Below are positions 8,901 to 17,368 of a stretch of 64,000 bases of DNA, in pieces; position 1 is the stretch's first letter, and every line of letters begins with the position of its first letter. Source of the DNA: Bifidobacterium breve DSM 20213 = JCM 1192 (lineage in GTDB: Bacteria > Actinomycetota > Actinomycetes > Actinomycetales > Bifidobacteriaceae); the NCBI RefSeq assembly GCF_001025175.1, contig NZ_AP012324.1, positions 1,736,001-1,800,000 of the forward strand. Reading direction: 5' to 3'. The notes under the pieces were generated by a model. The model was not told where the DNA came from. It worked only from the letters and a program-made list of their open reading frames with translations, and did no database searches. Both the position numbers and the translations under genes were made by a program.

Positions 8901-10045
8901 CGTATGGCGAGCGCGGATTTCAGGAATCTCAGCAATGGGCGGGAATCCGCATCAAGCATATCCGGCGTATGCGTGAACGCCAGTTTCTGCCCGTAATCCT
9001 CATGATCGCCGTTGGTCATGGCCCGCACGAATTGTGGGATGGATTTCAGCACATAGCTGGAGGAGTTTATGGCTGAGCCAATCTTGAATTCCACACTCCA
9101 GGTACCATCGATGAAGCTCAGGATGGGTGTAAGCCTGACCTGGCCAACCGAGACGGTTTCACGCAAACCCTGATATCCGCCCATTCCGGAACCATACCCG
9201 GTCCGATTGCGGTGGCTGGAAACACCGCGCCCAGCCGTACCGCCGCCATCAAACCGTTGCATGACGGCGCTGCGTCGACGAGCCCTGACCTGCGCATCCT
9301 GCTTATCCGCGCGTTCCATGTAGTCAAGCAACGCGCGCGAAGGCCGCACGGCACCGGCATGGTATCCCTTGAATCGTTGTGGCTCATCGCAGAACATCAA
9401 AGCGAGAGCCGCCATATGCTTGCAAATGCCATACCCGCGTCCATAAGCCGGGCAGGTGCAATCACCGCCAGCCACTTCCCCGGTGTCAAGGTCGAACTGC
9501 AGATTGACACGATACCGGCTGGAGGGACTGGTGGTGCCGCGCATCATGGCGCCGAGTTCGGCATATCCGGTACGCCGATTCTCGTCATAGGTGGGGTCGA
9601 TGAGCATACTGGCCGCTTTGCGCGCGATGACGCGGGCACGGGCCAATACGGCGTTCGAGGTGGAGGTTTCCACATCACGGCGTAATGCCGCAATAGGCGC
9701 CTGCCGGACACCTTGCTCATTCAGGCCGTTAATCTCATCCTCATCATCGAACCACACGGAACGACCCGGCCGACGTGACTGGCTATAAGGAACAACCGCA
9801 TCCTCCGCACTGAGTGATCCAGCCGAGCCGAATGCCACATCATCATTGCCATCATCATCAACACCAACGAAATCGCCGTCATCGGGCAACATGGATTCGT
9901 CACCATCCGCATTCGCGCTCTTCCACGGATTGCGACGCCTCAGCCCATTGCCCCAAGCCGCATTGTCATCTTCGTAATCGGAGTCGCCGCCGCCATGGGA
10001 GGCATCGTCAGGAACATGCCCGAATACGCCGTATCCGTTATTCAT
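5969..10045 (-). CDS. SWIM zinc-finger / SNF2-family DEAD/DEAH helicase-like ATPase
   Basis: 1358 aa. The N-terminal region (about 1-110) is acidic and Asp/Gly/Asn rich, probably disordered. A SWIM zinc finger is visible near residue 197 (CTCPAYGRGYGICKH, the CxC-xn-CxH pattern). The SNF2 ATPase follows: Walker A DEMGLGKSVQ near 875, DEAQ box near 988 and motif VI QAADRAHRIGQ near 1280. Bacterial SNF2 proteins of this type (HepA/RapA-like without its partner domains) translocate on duplex DNA; the cellular role is not settled. GGAGGGG precedes the ATG at 10045. The gene stands alone, with convergent and divergent neighbours. Confidence 0.9.
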   Translation of the reverse strand: MNNGYGVFGHVPDDASHGGGDSDYEDDNAAWGNGLRRRNPWKSANADGDESMLPDDGDFVGVDDDGNDDVAFGSAGSLSAEDAVVPYSQSRRPGRSVWFDDEDEINGLNEQGVRQAPIAALRRDVETSTSNAVLARARVIARKAASMLIDPTYDENRRTGYAELGAMMRGTTSPSSRYRVNLQFDLDTGEVAGGDCTCPAYGRGYGICKHMAALALMFCDEPQRFKGYHAGAVRPSRALLDYMERADKQDAQVRARRRSAVMQRFDGGGTAGRGVSSHRNRTGYGSGMGGYQGLRETVSVGQVRLTPILSFIDGTWSVEFKIGSAINSSSYVLKSIPQFVRAMTNGDHEDYGQKLAFTHTPDMLDADSRPLLRFLKSALAIRHAAEQQDRYYGRIAIDRHLTLSETEVASLLVLRESVGVQLVLDTWFSSQPSPVSVGGEPNLTMHIVRRDSRMFGSEAGYLLTGTPSVETVINGDRESWLLLAPSEPLAYTSAMMAKSRRKSAAGYRFVRCPKQFGPIAELIGELFAPDSEGQVIAGDDSALFARTLLPQLVNVDMLAADDIPRELAELSPAECHVGFYLDRTENGVECEAKARYGNVMVPLLPAGPAVSADDGGMPVVVPGRDLDTEHLALDVVSEFFSMPEEQRRKLAETRQATAGFRTPASRAKARVRASEAAVINRDDTTQIIRLFDEGLPALHEVGEVFTTPAFDRLIAPKPPSVKVGLSIKGNLVEISPIADEVPPDEVGALLVSYRRRQRYHQLKDGTLLKLEGANLNTLDTLVADLDLDEQQLNSGLIELPGGRAFLLDGELPDDGSDVVKDASFTEYIDDLKIIDPKSYEVPDSLKPVLRPYQVEGFRWLNTLCDKGFGGILADEMGLGKSVQLIALLLSRYRKPGSADGTADGAIVEPSLIVCPASLVYNWAAEFAKFAPSCNAMVVAGTKSERRTAIGRAFRADEPTVLITSYDLLRRDVDDYTADERRFNVMALDEAQYIKNHTTKIAKAAKAVAADHRFALTGTPIENRLSELWSIFDFLMPGLLGTYKRFHERYELPISNARAVDSSTEEGRAAAQVNPEAARVSHQLQSLVGVFIKRRLKSQVLTDLPDKLETTLTVQLAGEQRKLYAAHEQRLRMQLEHSEEAEFNTSKIRILAELTRLRQICCDPRLLYADAKDQSAKLAAIAELVETCVNEGKKALIFSQFTSFLDLIAERFDAQGLRYYTITGSTPKRKRLELVDQFNADDTPAFLISLKAGNTGLNLTGASVVIHADPWWNAAAQDQAADRAHRIGQTEDVNVYQVVAKDTIEERILELQHTKSELARQFTDASPLADETGTGTTVFAEAPASIATLTRDDLLDLLG

Positions 10046-10222
10046 GGACCCCTCCCCCGATTATATGTTTCAGGCCAACATTTCCATCTTAGTCGAGTGT
10101 CTCGCGAGCCATTACGCGGAACCAAGCTCTCGGCTAACCAGACATGACGCTAAGGTGGTAACCAGCAAAACGCTGCGCATCGTTCAACGATGTGGAGCAG
10201 CAAGCGATAAAGGAGCATATCT

Positions 10223-11242
10223 ATGAGCGAAGCGCGTACCGCATGGGGCTGGGGTCTGGCCAGCGTCGATGCTGCCGGCACCACCTTGGACGTCTGGTAC
10301 CCCGAATTGACTCTCGGCGAGGCACCCGCCGAGTCCGACCGACCAAACCACAACTTCGGCACATTGGCCCACACGGAGGCCGACGCCCGCGGCATCCGTC
10401 GCGTGCCGGTGTTCGCCGTCAGCCAGCTGGATGAGCCAATCGTCAACGCAGCCGACGCCTACCTGAAGCTTCACCTGATGAGCATGCGCATGGCCAAGCC
10501 GAACACCCTGAATCTCGATGGCATCTTCGCTCAGCTCGCCAATGTGGTGTGGACCAATTACGGCCCGTTCGCCGTGGAGGATTTCACGTTGCGCAAGGCC
10601 GACGTGGAACGTGCCGCCACCGATGCGGCTCTCGCTTTTGCCACTCAGGCGGGCCTGTCGGCCGCAGCTCCTGCCACCACTGTCAACGTGTTCGGTGTGG
10701 ATAAGTTCCCGCGCATGATTGACTACGTGGTGCCCACCGGCGTGCGTATCGGCGATGCCGACCGCGTGCGTCTCGGTGCCTATCTGTCTGCCGGCACCAC
10801 TGTGATGCATGCCGGATTCGTGAACTTCAACGCCGGCACGCTCGGCGTCTCCATGGTCGAAGGCCGCGTCTCACAGGGTGTGGTTGTGGGCGACGGCTCC
10901 GACATCGGCGGTGGCGCCTCCATTATGGGCACCCTCTCCGGCGGCGGTAAGCTGCGCAACTCCATCGGCGAGCACAGCCTGCTCGGCGCCAACGCCGGCA
11001 TCGGCATCTCTTTGGGCGACAATTGCACGGTTGAGGCCGGCCTATACGTCACCGCCGGCACCAAGATCACCATCTGGGATAAGGCCAAGGCCGCGGCCGG
11101 CGAACCTCTGGAGGTCGTCAAGGGTTCGGACCTCTCCGGCAAGGACAATATCCTGTTCATCCGCAACTCGGTGAACGGCCGTATCGAAGCCCGCTACCGC
11201 AAGGTGGGCATCGAACTCAACGAAAAGCTGCATAAGAACTAA
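10223..11242 (+). CDS. dapD: tetrahydrodipicolinate N-succinyltransferase
   Basis: 339 aa, matching the long actinobacterial DapD type rather than the 274-aa E. coli form. An N-terminal alpha/beta region precedes a left-handed beta-helix of hexapeptide repeats (about residues 165-280: the isoleucine/valine-glycine rungs around [33 protein letters not shown] and [14 protein letters not shown]). The enzyme succinylates tetrahydrodipicolinate in lysine and meso-diaminopimelate synthesis. AAAGGAG at 10209-10215 fixes the ATG at 10223. It is monocistronic; a strong hairpin follows. Confidence 0.95.
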   Translation: MSEARTAWGWGLASVDAAGTTLDVWYPELTLGEAPAESDRPNHNFGTLAHTEADARGIRRVPVFAVSQLDEPIVNAADAYLKLHLMSMRMAKPNTLNLDGIFAQLANVVWTNYGPFAVEDFTLRKADVERAATDAALAFATQAGLSAAAPATTVNVFGVDKFPRMIDYVVPTGVRIGDADRVRLGAYLSAGTTVMHAGFVNFNAGTLGVSMVEGRVSQGVVVGDGSDIGGGASIMGTLSGGGKLRNSIGEHSLLGANAGIGISLGDNCTVEAGLYVTAGTKITIWDKAKAAAGEPLEVVKGSDLSGKDNILFIRNSVNGRIEARYRKVGIELNEKLHKN

Positions 11243-11277
11243 GCAGTCAGCCCATATTGGGCGCCTAGCGGTTATGT

Positions 11278-11316
11278 AAACGCCTCATTTGGTATTCCAG
11301 TGAGGCGTTTTCTCTT
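11278..11316 (+). terminator. rho-independent terminator of dapD
   Basis: Ten-base perfect arms AAACGCCTCA (11278-11287) and TGAGGCGTTT (11301-11310) with a 13-nt loop, followed by TCTCTT. It lies 35 bp after the dapD stop codon. Confidence 0.8.
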
Positions 11317-11320
11317 ACTA

Positions 11321-11525
11321 CCCGAGGGTTTGCCCCGCTGACATGTTCTCAGCGGGGCAAACCCACCAGCAACCCTGGGTTTTGCACCGATAAGACGATA
11401 TCAGCGAAGCAAAACCGCGACTAAGTCAACAAACCACCCCGCTAAAGCCCTCTCAGTGCGGCATAGTCACAACAAACTCGAGGGTTTGCCTCGCTAACAC
11501 AATCTCAGCGGGGCAAACCCTCGGG
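11321..11525. repeat. 205-bp array of four palindromic units on an exact 52-bp period
   Basis: Unit starts, aligned on TTTTGC/GTTTGC, fall at 11328, 11380, 11432 and 11484, each 52 bp apart. A complete unit is (G)TTTGCCCCGCTGAC ... TCAGCGGGGCAAAC or its variant CAGCGAAGCAAAAC, joined by about 16 bp containing AGTCA. Units 1 and 4 are the best palindromes and units 2 and 3 are degenerate. The whole array is bounded by a perfect 21-bp inverted repeat (11321-11341 against 11505-11525; CCCGAGGG outermost). It sits between the convergent dapD and gltA genes. A second array of the same period is at 58.7-59.1 kb. Confidence 0.85.
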
Positions 11526-11616
11526 TGAATCAATATTTCTTACGCAAATTATCATGTAGCGAGCAATCAGCTCCCACATATCGAACAAACCGGCATCACC
11601 GGACCACGCAGAGCAT

Positions 11617-12909
11617 TTAGCGCTCGTCCATGGGCACGTAGTCGCGCTCGACCGGGCCAGTGTAGACCTGACGCGGACGGCCGATCTTGGTGTTCGGGTC
11701 GGCCAGCATCTCACGGTACTGGGCAATCCAGCCAGGAATACGACCCAACGCGAACAACGTGGTGAACATGGCCGGATCGAAGCCAATTGCCCGGTAAATC
11801 AGACCCGTATAGAAATCGACATTGGGATACAGATTGCGCGACACGAAGTATTCGTCATTCAGCGCAATGTCCTCAAGCTCCGTGGCCACGGCAAATAACG
11901 CCCGCTCATCGGAAGGCAGCTTCTGCGTATCCTCTCGTTCCATGATCTTTTCCAGATACTTCTTGGCAATCGCGGCGCGCGGATCATACGACTTGTATAC
12001 GCGGTGGCCCAGGCCGGAAATCTTCTGACCCTTGGCCTTGGCATCCTCCACGAATTCGCGCACGGATTTGCCGGAGTCGCGGATTGCCTTCAGCTGGCGT
12101 AGCACGGCCTCGTTCGCGCCACCATGCAGCGGGCCGGACAGCGCATTGACACCGGCGGCCACCGCCGAATACAGGTTGGCATGAGCCGAGCCAGCAATAC
12201 GCACCACCGAAGTCGAGCAGTTTTGCTCATGGTCGGCGTGGATAATCAGTAAGCGACCCAACGCATGTACATACAACGGGTCGGACTCGAATGGCTCATA
12301 CGGCACGGCAAAGCACATACGCAGGAAGTCGTCCACATAGCCACGCGCATAATCCGGGTACAGCATCGGCTCATCACGGCGACGGCGGAAAATATACGAT
12401 ACGATCGTGCGAGCTTTGGCCATGATGATCTTGGCCGACTCATCAAGCTGATCGGTGTCGGCGATGTCAGTCGTATCCGGGTAGAACGTGGCCAGCGCGT
12501 TGATTGCGGAGGCAAGCACACTCATCGGATGCGCGGCACGCGGGAACGAGCCCATGAACGTGCGGAAATCCTCGCCAACCATGGTCTTATGGTTGATGTC
12601 GGCGCAGAACTGCTCGTACTCGGCCTTGCTTGGCAATTCGCCATGACGCAGTAGCCAGGCGACCTCAAGAAAATCGGAGTCCTCACACAGCTGCTCGATC
12701 GGGTAGCCGCGGTAGCGCAAAATCGAATGCTTGCCGTCGATATACGTAATCTTCGACTCGCATTGGGCAGTGGTCAGGAATCCGGGGTCAAGCGTCACCC
12801 AGCCGTCATTGCGCAGCTTGGAAACGACAATGCCATCCGGCCCCGCACTCGCCTTCACCACAGGCAGGTTGAACTTGCTCGAATCGACATCAAGCTGTGC
12901 CGTCGCCAT
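11617..12909 (-). CDS. gltA: citrate synthase (type II)
   Basis: About 430 aa. Conserved catalytic segments are present: SGPLHGGANEAVLRQL (His), ISGLGHRVYKSYDPRA (His of the GHR motif) and YPNVDFYTGLIYRAIG (catalytic Asp). It condenses acetyl-CoA and oxaloacetate. Bifidobacteria lack a closed TCA cycle, so its likely purpose is 2-oxoglutarate/glutamate supply. The frame is open to an ATG at 12954, but AGAGGAAGG lies seven bases before the ATG at 12909, giving the N terminus MATAQLDVDSSKF, so I use that start. It is convergent with dapD across the 52-bp repeat array. Confidence 0.93.
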   Translation of the reverse strand: MATAQLDVDSSKFNLPVVKASAGPDGIVVSKLRNDGWVTLDPGFLTTAQCESKITYIDGKHSILRYRGYPIEQLCEDSDFLEVAWLLRHGELPSKAEYEQFCADINHKTMVGEDFRTFMGSFPRAAHPMSVLASAINALATFYPDTTDIADTDQLDESAKIIMAKARTIVSYIFRRRRDEPMLYPDYARGYVDDFLRMCFAVPYEPFESDPLYVHALGRLLIIHADHEQNCSTSVVRIAGSAHANLYSAVAAGVNALSGPLHGGANEAVLRQLKAIRDSGKSVREFVEDAKAKGQKISGLGHRVYKSYDPRAAIAKKYLEKIMEREDTQKLPSDERALFAVATELEDIALNDEYFVSRNLYPNVDFYTGLIYRAIGFDPAMFTTLFALGRIPGWIAQYREMLADPNTKIGRPRQVYTGPVERDYVPMDER

Positions 12910-13023
12910 GCGCGCGCCTTCCTCTTTATGAACCGCTTGCTCGAACACCAACATTTATGAACATTGGTGTTCGGTACTGTATGTCTTTTGTGTTACCGCC
13001 AACGAATGCCGGTCGATACACGA

Positions 13024-13068
13024 AAGCCGAAGTGCGCTCATGCTATCAAAGCAAATGCACTTCGGCTT
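13024..13068 (-). terminator. hairpin downstream of map
   Basis: Perfect 12-base arms AAGCCGAAGTGC (13024-13035) and GCACTTCGGCTT (13057-13068) with a 21-nt loop, between the end of map and the start of gltA (same strand). It is probably the map terminator. The remaining bases from 12910 to 13120 hold no gene that I can see. Confidence 0.6.
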
Positions 13069-13120
13069 GTTACGTCTCGAAATCGCGGAAAAACCGCGAA
13101 CACTCAAGCGCTTGCGTCAA

Positions 13121-13903
13121 TCAGAGGCTGGAGCGATCGGTGAAGATGATCGGACCGTTCTCGGTGATGGCGATGGTGTGCTCGGAGTGAGCACCGCGCG
13201 AACCGTCGGAGGCGCGCAGGGTCCAACCATCCTTCGGATCCTGGAAGATCTCGTCGGTGGTCTTGAGGAACCACGGTTCGATGGCGATGACCAGGCCTTC
13301 ACGCAGCTTGTAGCCATGGTGGGCGCGGCCATCGTTCGGTACATGCGGATCGCCGTGCATGATGTGACCCACGCCGTGGCCGCCGAACTCAAGGTTGATC
13401 GGATAGCCGTATTCGCGCGCGATATCGCCGATGGTATTGGAGATATCACCGAGACGGTTGCCGGGCTTGGCCACGTCGATGGCGGCGGCGAGCGCTTCTT
13501 CAGTGCACTTGATGATGCGCAGGTCTTCGGGGTCGGGATCGTTGCCGACCACGAAACTGACGGCGGAATCGGCCACCCAGCCGTCCACGGAGATGGCGAG
13601 GTCGAGGGAGACGAGGTCGCCGTCCTTCAGGCTGTAGTCATATGGCACGCCGTGCAGCACAGCGTCATTGACGGAGGTGCAGATGTAGTGGGCGAACGGG
13701 CCAGTACCGAAGTCGGGAGCGTAGTCAACATAGCAGGATTCGGCACCCTTGCGGTCCACGATCTTCTTGTGGACGAACTCGTCGATTTCGAGCAGGTTGG
13801 TGCCGACCTTAGTGTTCTCTTTCAGTTCCTTCAGAATGCCGCCGACAAAACGACCAGCAGGCTTCATTTCCTCGATTTCACGAGGGGTTTTCAGTTCGAT
13901 CAT
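13121..13903 (-). CDS. map: methionine aminopeptidase, type I
   Basis: 260 aa from the ATG at 13903 (MIELKTPREIEEM). The frame is open much further upstream, but that stretch encodes no family sequence. Dinuclear metal ligands are in the expected order: Asp in DLVSLDLAISVDGWVADSA (two Asp), His in FGGHGVGHIMHGDPHVPND, Glu in VIAIEPWF and Glu near the C terminus (SEHTIAITENG). It removes the initiator methionine from nascent proteins after deformylation; a peptide deformylase-like gene is elsewhere in the window (37.3 kb). The ribosome site is weak (AGAAAGAG). Confidence 0.93.
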   Translation of the reverse strand: MIELKTPREIEEMKPAGRFVGGILKELKENTKVGTNLLEIDEFVHKKIVDRKGAESCYVDYAPDFGTGPFAHYICTSVNDAVLHGVPYDYSLKDGDLVSLDLAISVDGWVADSAVSFVVGNDPDPEDLRIIKCTEEALAAAIDVAKPGNRLGDISNTIGDIAREYGYPINLEFGGHGVGHIMHGDPHVPNDGRAHHGYKLREGLVIAIEPWFLKTTDEIFQDPKDGWTLRASDGSRGAHSEHTIAITENGPIIFTDRSSL

Positions 13904-14066
13904 GAGGCTCTTTCTACCTTGTTGAGACTTGTTCTCAACTCTAGTCCAGCCCGGGGTCAACTGCCAGCGCCCGGCACCGCCAAGCGACGGCAGCGGGTGC
14001 GGCCAAGAAAAAGCGCCCGGGCAAGTATGGAACCCGCACGGACGCTTTGGCTTGATGACTTGGTGT

Positions 14067-14951
14067 CTACTTTCTGGGCTTGCCGAAAGTGAAAGCGCGG
14101 ATAACCGCGGTGATACCCATGACGACCATGGCGCACCCTCCAAACACCACCATGAAGACCGCAGAGCTCAGTGGACTCATCAGCACGATAAAGCCGGCAA
14201 CAATCGAGATAATCGCATAGGCGATGGCCCATCCCGAATGAGGGATACGCCACGATTCCACCAGCGACATCACACCTTCCATGATCCAGCCGAAGCCGAC
14301 CATCATGGTGATGAGCAGCGCCAGCGTCTGCCCGGTCATACCGTAGTTTCTGACAACCACCACGCCGCCGAAAGTCAGCAAGATACCGACGAACACATCC
14401 AGCACACGCCAACCGGCCGGCAGGAACGGCTCCACCAAAGCACCCACGATGCGCACCACACCGGAGATGACGAAGTAGACACCAAGCAGCAGAGCCGCCA
14501 GAGCCAAGGTCTTGTTCGGCACGAGCAAAAGGGCCGCGCCAAGGGCGATGGCAGCAACGCCAACTACGCCGTAGATCACACGAATCCTGGTCTTGGCCTT
14601 TTCTGGCAACCATTCCTCAATAAGGCGGAACGGGTTGAAATCGCCGGTATACCAATTGGTCTGCTGCCAGCCGGACTGGTTGCCGCCATCCGCTTGACCG
14701 TTGTTTTGATATTGCTGGCCATCCGGGCCCCATGCCTGCTGACCGTTCGGACCATAATTCGGGTTATAGGCATATGGGCCGTACGGGTTCTGGTTCGCCC
14801 CGCTCTGCCGGTCATTCTGCCCTTGCGCACCTTGCGGCGGATATTGGCCGCCATGATTGCTGTCGTACGCACCGTATTGTGGATAGCCCTGCTGGTTCGG
14901 CTGATTCTGGTTCGGCTGACCATTCCACTGGCCGTCATTCGGATCGCCCAT
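14067..14951 (-). CDS. DUF308 (HdeD-like) membrane protein with Q/N/G/Y-rich N-terminal tail
   Basis: About 294 aa from the ATG at 14951 (AAAGGAG five bases upstream; the adjacent ATG at 14954 is too close). Residues 1 to about 100 are an extended low-complexity tail rich in Gln, Asn, Gly, Pro and Tyr. About six hydrophobic helices follow (for example the regions around LALAALLLGVYFVISGVVRI and VFVGILLTFGGVVVV), the pattern of the short-repeat DUF308 family related to HdeD. Function is unknown; HdeD itself is linked to acid stress in E. coli, but that should not be transferred. Single gene downstream of the pepO divergence point. Confidence 0.75.
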   Translation of the reverse strand: MGDPNDGQWNGQPNQNQPNQQGYPQYGAYDSNHGGQYPPQGAQGQNDRQSGANQNPYGPYAYNPNYGPNGQQAWGPDGQQYQNNGQADGGNQSGWQQTNWYTGDFNPFRLIEEWLPEKAKTRIRVIYGVVGVAAIALGAALLLVPNKTLALAALLLGVYFVISGVVRIVGALVEPFLPAGWRVLDVFVGILLTFGGVVVVRNYGMTGQTLALLITMMVGFGWIMEGVMSLVESWRIPHSGWAIAYAIISIVAGFIVLMSPLSSAVFMVVFGGCAMVVMGITAVIRAFTFGKPRK

Positions 14952-15115
14952 CATGACTCCTTTCATCAGGTCACATTCAAGCTTCATCTACCACACTAGA
15001 CAGGTTATCCAATTCAGACCATCATCAAAACTAGGCAATATGTCTATTTCACTTACGGCGCAACGTTGCGACGACCGAGGAACGCTTCTCCCCCGCCGCG
15101 ATTAGGCTTGAGGCC

Positions 15116-17299
15116 ATGACCAACGAAACCGAAACGCTGACGTCGGGCATTGACCCGGCATCGTTCTCCTCCGTCATCAAACCGACCAACGACCTGTTCC
15201 GCTACGTCAACGGCCCATGGATCGACACCTACCGCCTGCCCGACGATCGTTCGCGCTACGGCTCCTTCGACAAGCTCGCGGAGGATTCCGAAAACCAGGT
15301 GCACGAGATTCTCGAAGACGATGACTGCCCGGCAACCAAATCACAGGCCTTGTATCGCTCGTTCCTCAATACGGATGCCATCGAAGCCGCCGGCCTCGAC
15401 CCGATCCGCGATGAACTTGACCTTATCGATTCCTCCATCGACAAGGCCGCCCTCACGCGCGTGCTCGGCACCATCAACCCAACCGGAGGCCCCGACCTGT
15501 TCGGTCTGGCCGTATACGGCGACCCCGGCGACCCGGACCGCAACATCGCCCACCTCGAGCAGGCCGGTCTGTGTCTGCCGGACGAAGCCTACTACCGCGA
15601 AGACCACTACGCTCCTGTACGCGAAGCGTATGTGAACATGGTCGCCACGCAGCTTGTCAATGCCGGCTATGCTCCAGCAGCTGAAGACAACCCCAACGTG
15701 GATGACGAACTGCCAAAGCCGCAGGACGAGGATGAAGGCAATGAGCCGACCACCGCAACCCCCAGTGAGGCCGCCCTTGATATGGCTCGCCACTTCCTTG
15801 CCGTGGAAACTAAGATCGCCGCCAACCATTGGGACAATGTGGCCACGCGCGACTCGGTGAAGACCTATAACCCCACCGATTACAACGACCTGGCCGCCAC
15901 ACTGAAGAACTTCGATCTCGATTCCTGGATTAACGCCTGGCAGTCCGCCTATGATGCCACCGAGTCCGCCAAGGTCCAGCCGATTGACTTCAAGTCCGTG
16001 TTCGCACACGTCATCGTGCATGAGCCAAGCTTCCTCATCGGTCTTGATGCGTTCTGGGCCGAGGCCAATCTGGCCGATCTCAAGCTGTGGGCCCGTGTCC
16101 ACATGATCCTGGGCTTCGCTTCCTCGCTGTCCCACGACTTCGACACCACAAACTTCGACTTCTACGGCAAGGTACTTTCCGGCGCCAAGAAGCAGCGCGA
16201 CCGCTGGAAGCGCGCAGTCAGCCTGGTCAACGGCATCTGCGGCGAAGACGTGGGCCGCGAGTACGTGCGTCGTCACTTCCCCGAAAGCTCGAAGCGCCGC
16301 ATGGAGGAACTAGTCGCCAATCTGATTGACGCCTACCGCGCATCCATCACCAATTCCGATTGGCTGGGCGAAGACACCAAGGCCAAGGCACTGGAGAAGC
16401 TCTCCAAATTCACGCCGAAAATCGGCTACACCAACCATTGGCGCGACTACTCGGCATTGAATCCATCCGCAGACGCGCTGCCCGCCGAGAACGCCAAGGC
16501 CGCAAACCTCTATGAGACCGGCTACCAGCTGGCCAAGGTCGGCAAGCCGGCCGACAAAGACGAGTGGCTGATGAACCCGCAGACGGTGAACGCCTACTAC
16601 GAGCCGAGCATGAATGTCATCGTGTTCCCGGCGGCGATTCTGCAGCCTCCGTTCTTCGACCCGAAGGCCGAAGATGCAGCCAACTATGGTGGCATCGGCG
16701 CGGTGATCGGCCACGAAATCGGCCACGGTTTTGACGACCAGGGTTCGCAGTACGACGGCGACGGCAAGCTCAACAACTGGTGGACCGATGAGGATCGCAA
16801 GAACTTCGAGGCCCGCACCGGTGCGCTGATCGCCCAGTACAACGGTTTTGTGCCGCAGCAGCTGGCCGAGAAATACGCCGACGAACCGGACAAGGCACCG
16901 CATGTCAACGGCGCGCTGACCATCGGCGAGAATATCGGCGACTTGGGCGGCGTGAACATCGCACTGAAGGCGTATGCGTTCGCACTCGGCAAGGCGGCAG
17001 GTAAAGCGGATGTCGAGGAAGACGGTTCCCCCGCCGCCATCAAGGCGCTGCTCGATACCGCCCCCGAGATGGACGGCTTCACCGGCCTGCAGCGTTTCTT
17101 CCTGAGCTACGCCTCCATCTGGCGTACCAAGAACCGTGACGAACTGGCCGAGCAGTACTTGCAGATCGACCCGCATTCGCCGGCCGAATTCCGCACCAAC
17201 GGCATCGCCAGCAATGTGGATCTCTTCTATGATGCGTTCAACGTCACTGAGGGCGACGCCATGTGGCTGGACCCTGACGCCCGCGTGCGTATCTGGTAA
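15116..17299 (+). CDS. pepO: M13 family zinc endopeptidase (PepO-like)
   Basis: 727 aa, full length for bacterial M13 (neprilysin-type) peptidases. The zinc site is VIGHEIGHGFDDQGS near residue 531 (HExxH) with the third ligand in ENIGDLGGVNIALKAY (ExxxD). The conserved VNAYYEPSMNVIVFPAAILQ substrate-binding strand precedes it, and the protein ends RVRIW, as is typical. No signal peptide or membrane anchor, so probably cytoplasmic, cleaving oligopeptides. An acidic Asp/Glu/Pro-rich insert (about 185-215) is unusual and probably a surface loop. No good Shine-Dalgarno is seen before the ATG. Confidence 0.93.
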   Translation: MTNETETLTSGIDPASFSSVIKPTNDLFRYVNGPWIDTYRLPDDRSRYGSFDKLAEDSENQVHEILEDDDCPATKSQALYRSFLNTDAIEAAGLDPIRDELDLIDSSIDKAALTRVLGTINPTGGPDLFGLAVYGDPGDPDRNIAHLEQAGLCLPDEAYYREDHYAPVREAYVNMVATQLVNAGYAPAAEDNPNVDDELPKPQDEDEGNEPTTATPSEAALDMARHFLAVETKIAANHWDNVATRDSVKTYNPTDYNDLAATLKNFDLDSWINAWQSAYDATESAKVQPIDFKSVFAHVIVHEPSFLIGLDAFWAEANLADLKLWARVHMILGFASSLSHDFDTTNFDFYGKVLSGAKKQRDRWKRAVSLVNGICGEDVGREYVRRHFPESSKRRMEELVANLIDAYRASITNSDWLGEDTKAKALEKLSKFTPKIGYTNHWRDYSALNPSADALPAENAKAANLYETGYQLAKVGKPADKDEWLMNPQTVNAYYEPSMNVIVFPAAILQPPFFDPKAEDAANYGGIGAVIGHEIGHGFDDQGSQYDGDGKLNNWWTDEDRKNFEARTGALIAQYNGFVPQQLAEKYADEPDKAPHVNGALTIGENIGDLGGVNIALKAYAFALGKAAGKADVEEDGSPAAIKALLDTAPEMDGFTGLQRFFLSYASIWRTKNRDELAEQYLQIDPHSPAEFRTNGIASNVDLFYDAFNVTEGDAMWLDPDARVRIW

Positions 17300-17314
17300 T
17301 TCCTCCACCAATCA

Positions 17315-17358
17315 ATATCGGCCTGTAATCCTTCGTAAGGGTGCAGGCCGATATCGTT
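17315..17358 (+). terminator. rho-independent terminator between pepO and ssb
   Basis: Eleven-base arms ATATCGGCCTG (17315-17325) and CAGGCCGATAT (17344-17354), followed by CGTTTT. The loop contains a small nested CCTT/AAGG pair. It lies 15 bp after the pepO stop and may serve the convergent ssb gene as well. Confidence 0.8.
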
Positions 17359-17368
17359 TTGGCCGCAT

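Noticed and set aside
13121..14143. Longer start for methionine aminopeptidase
   Set aside because: The 80 extra residues lie in intergenic DNA, overlap the neighbouring DUF308 gene and lack family similarity.
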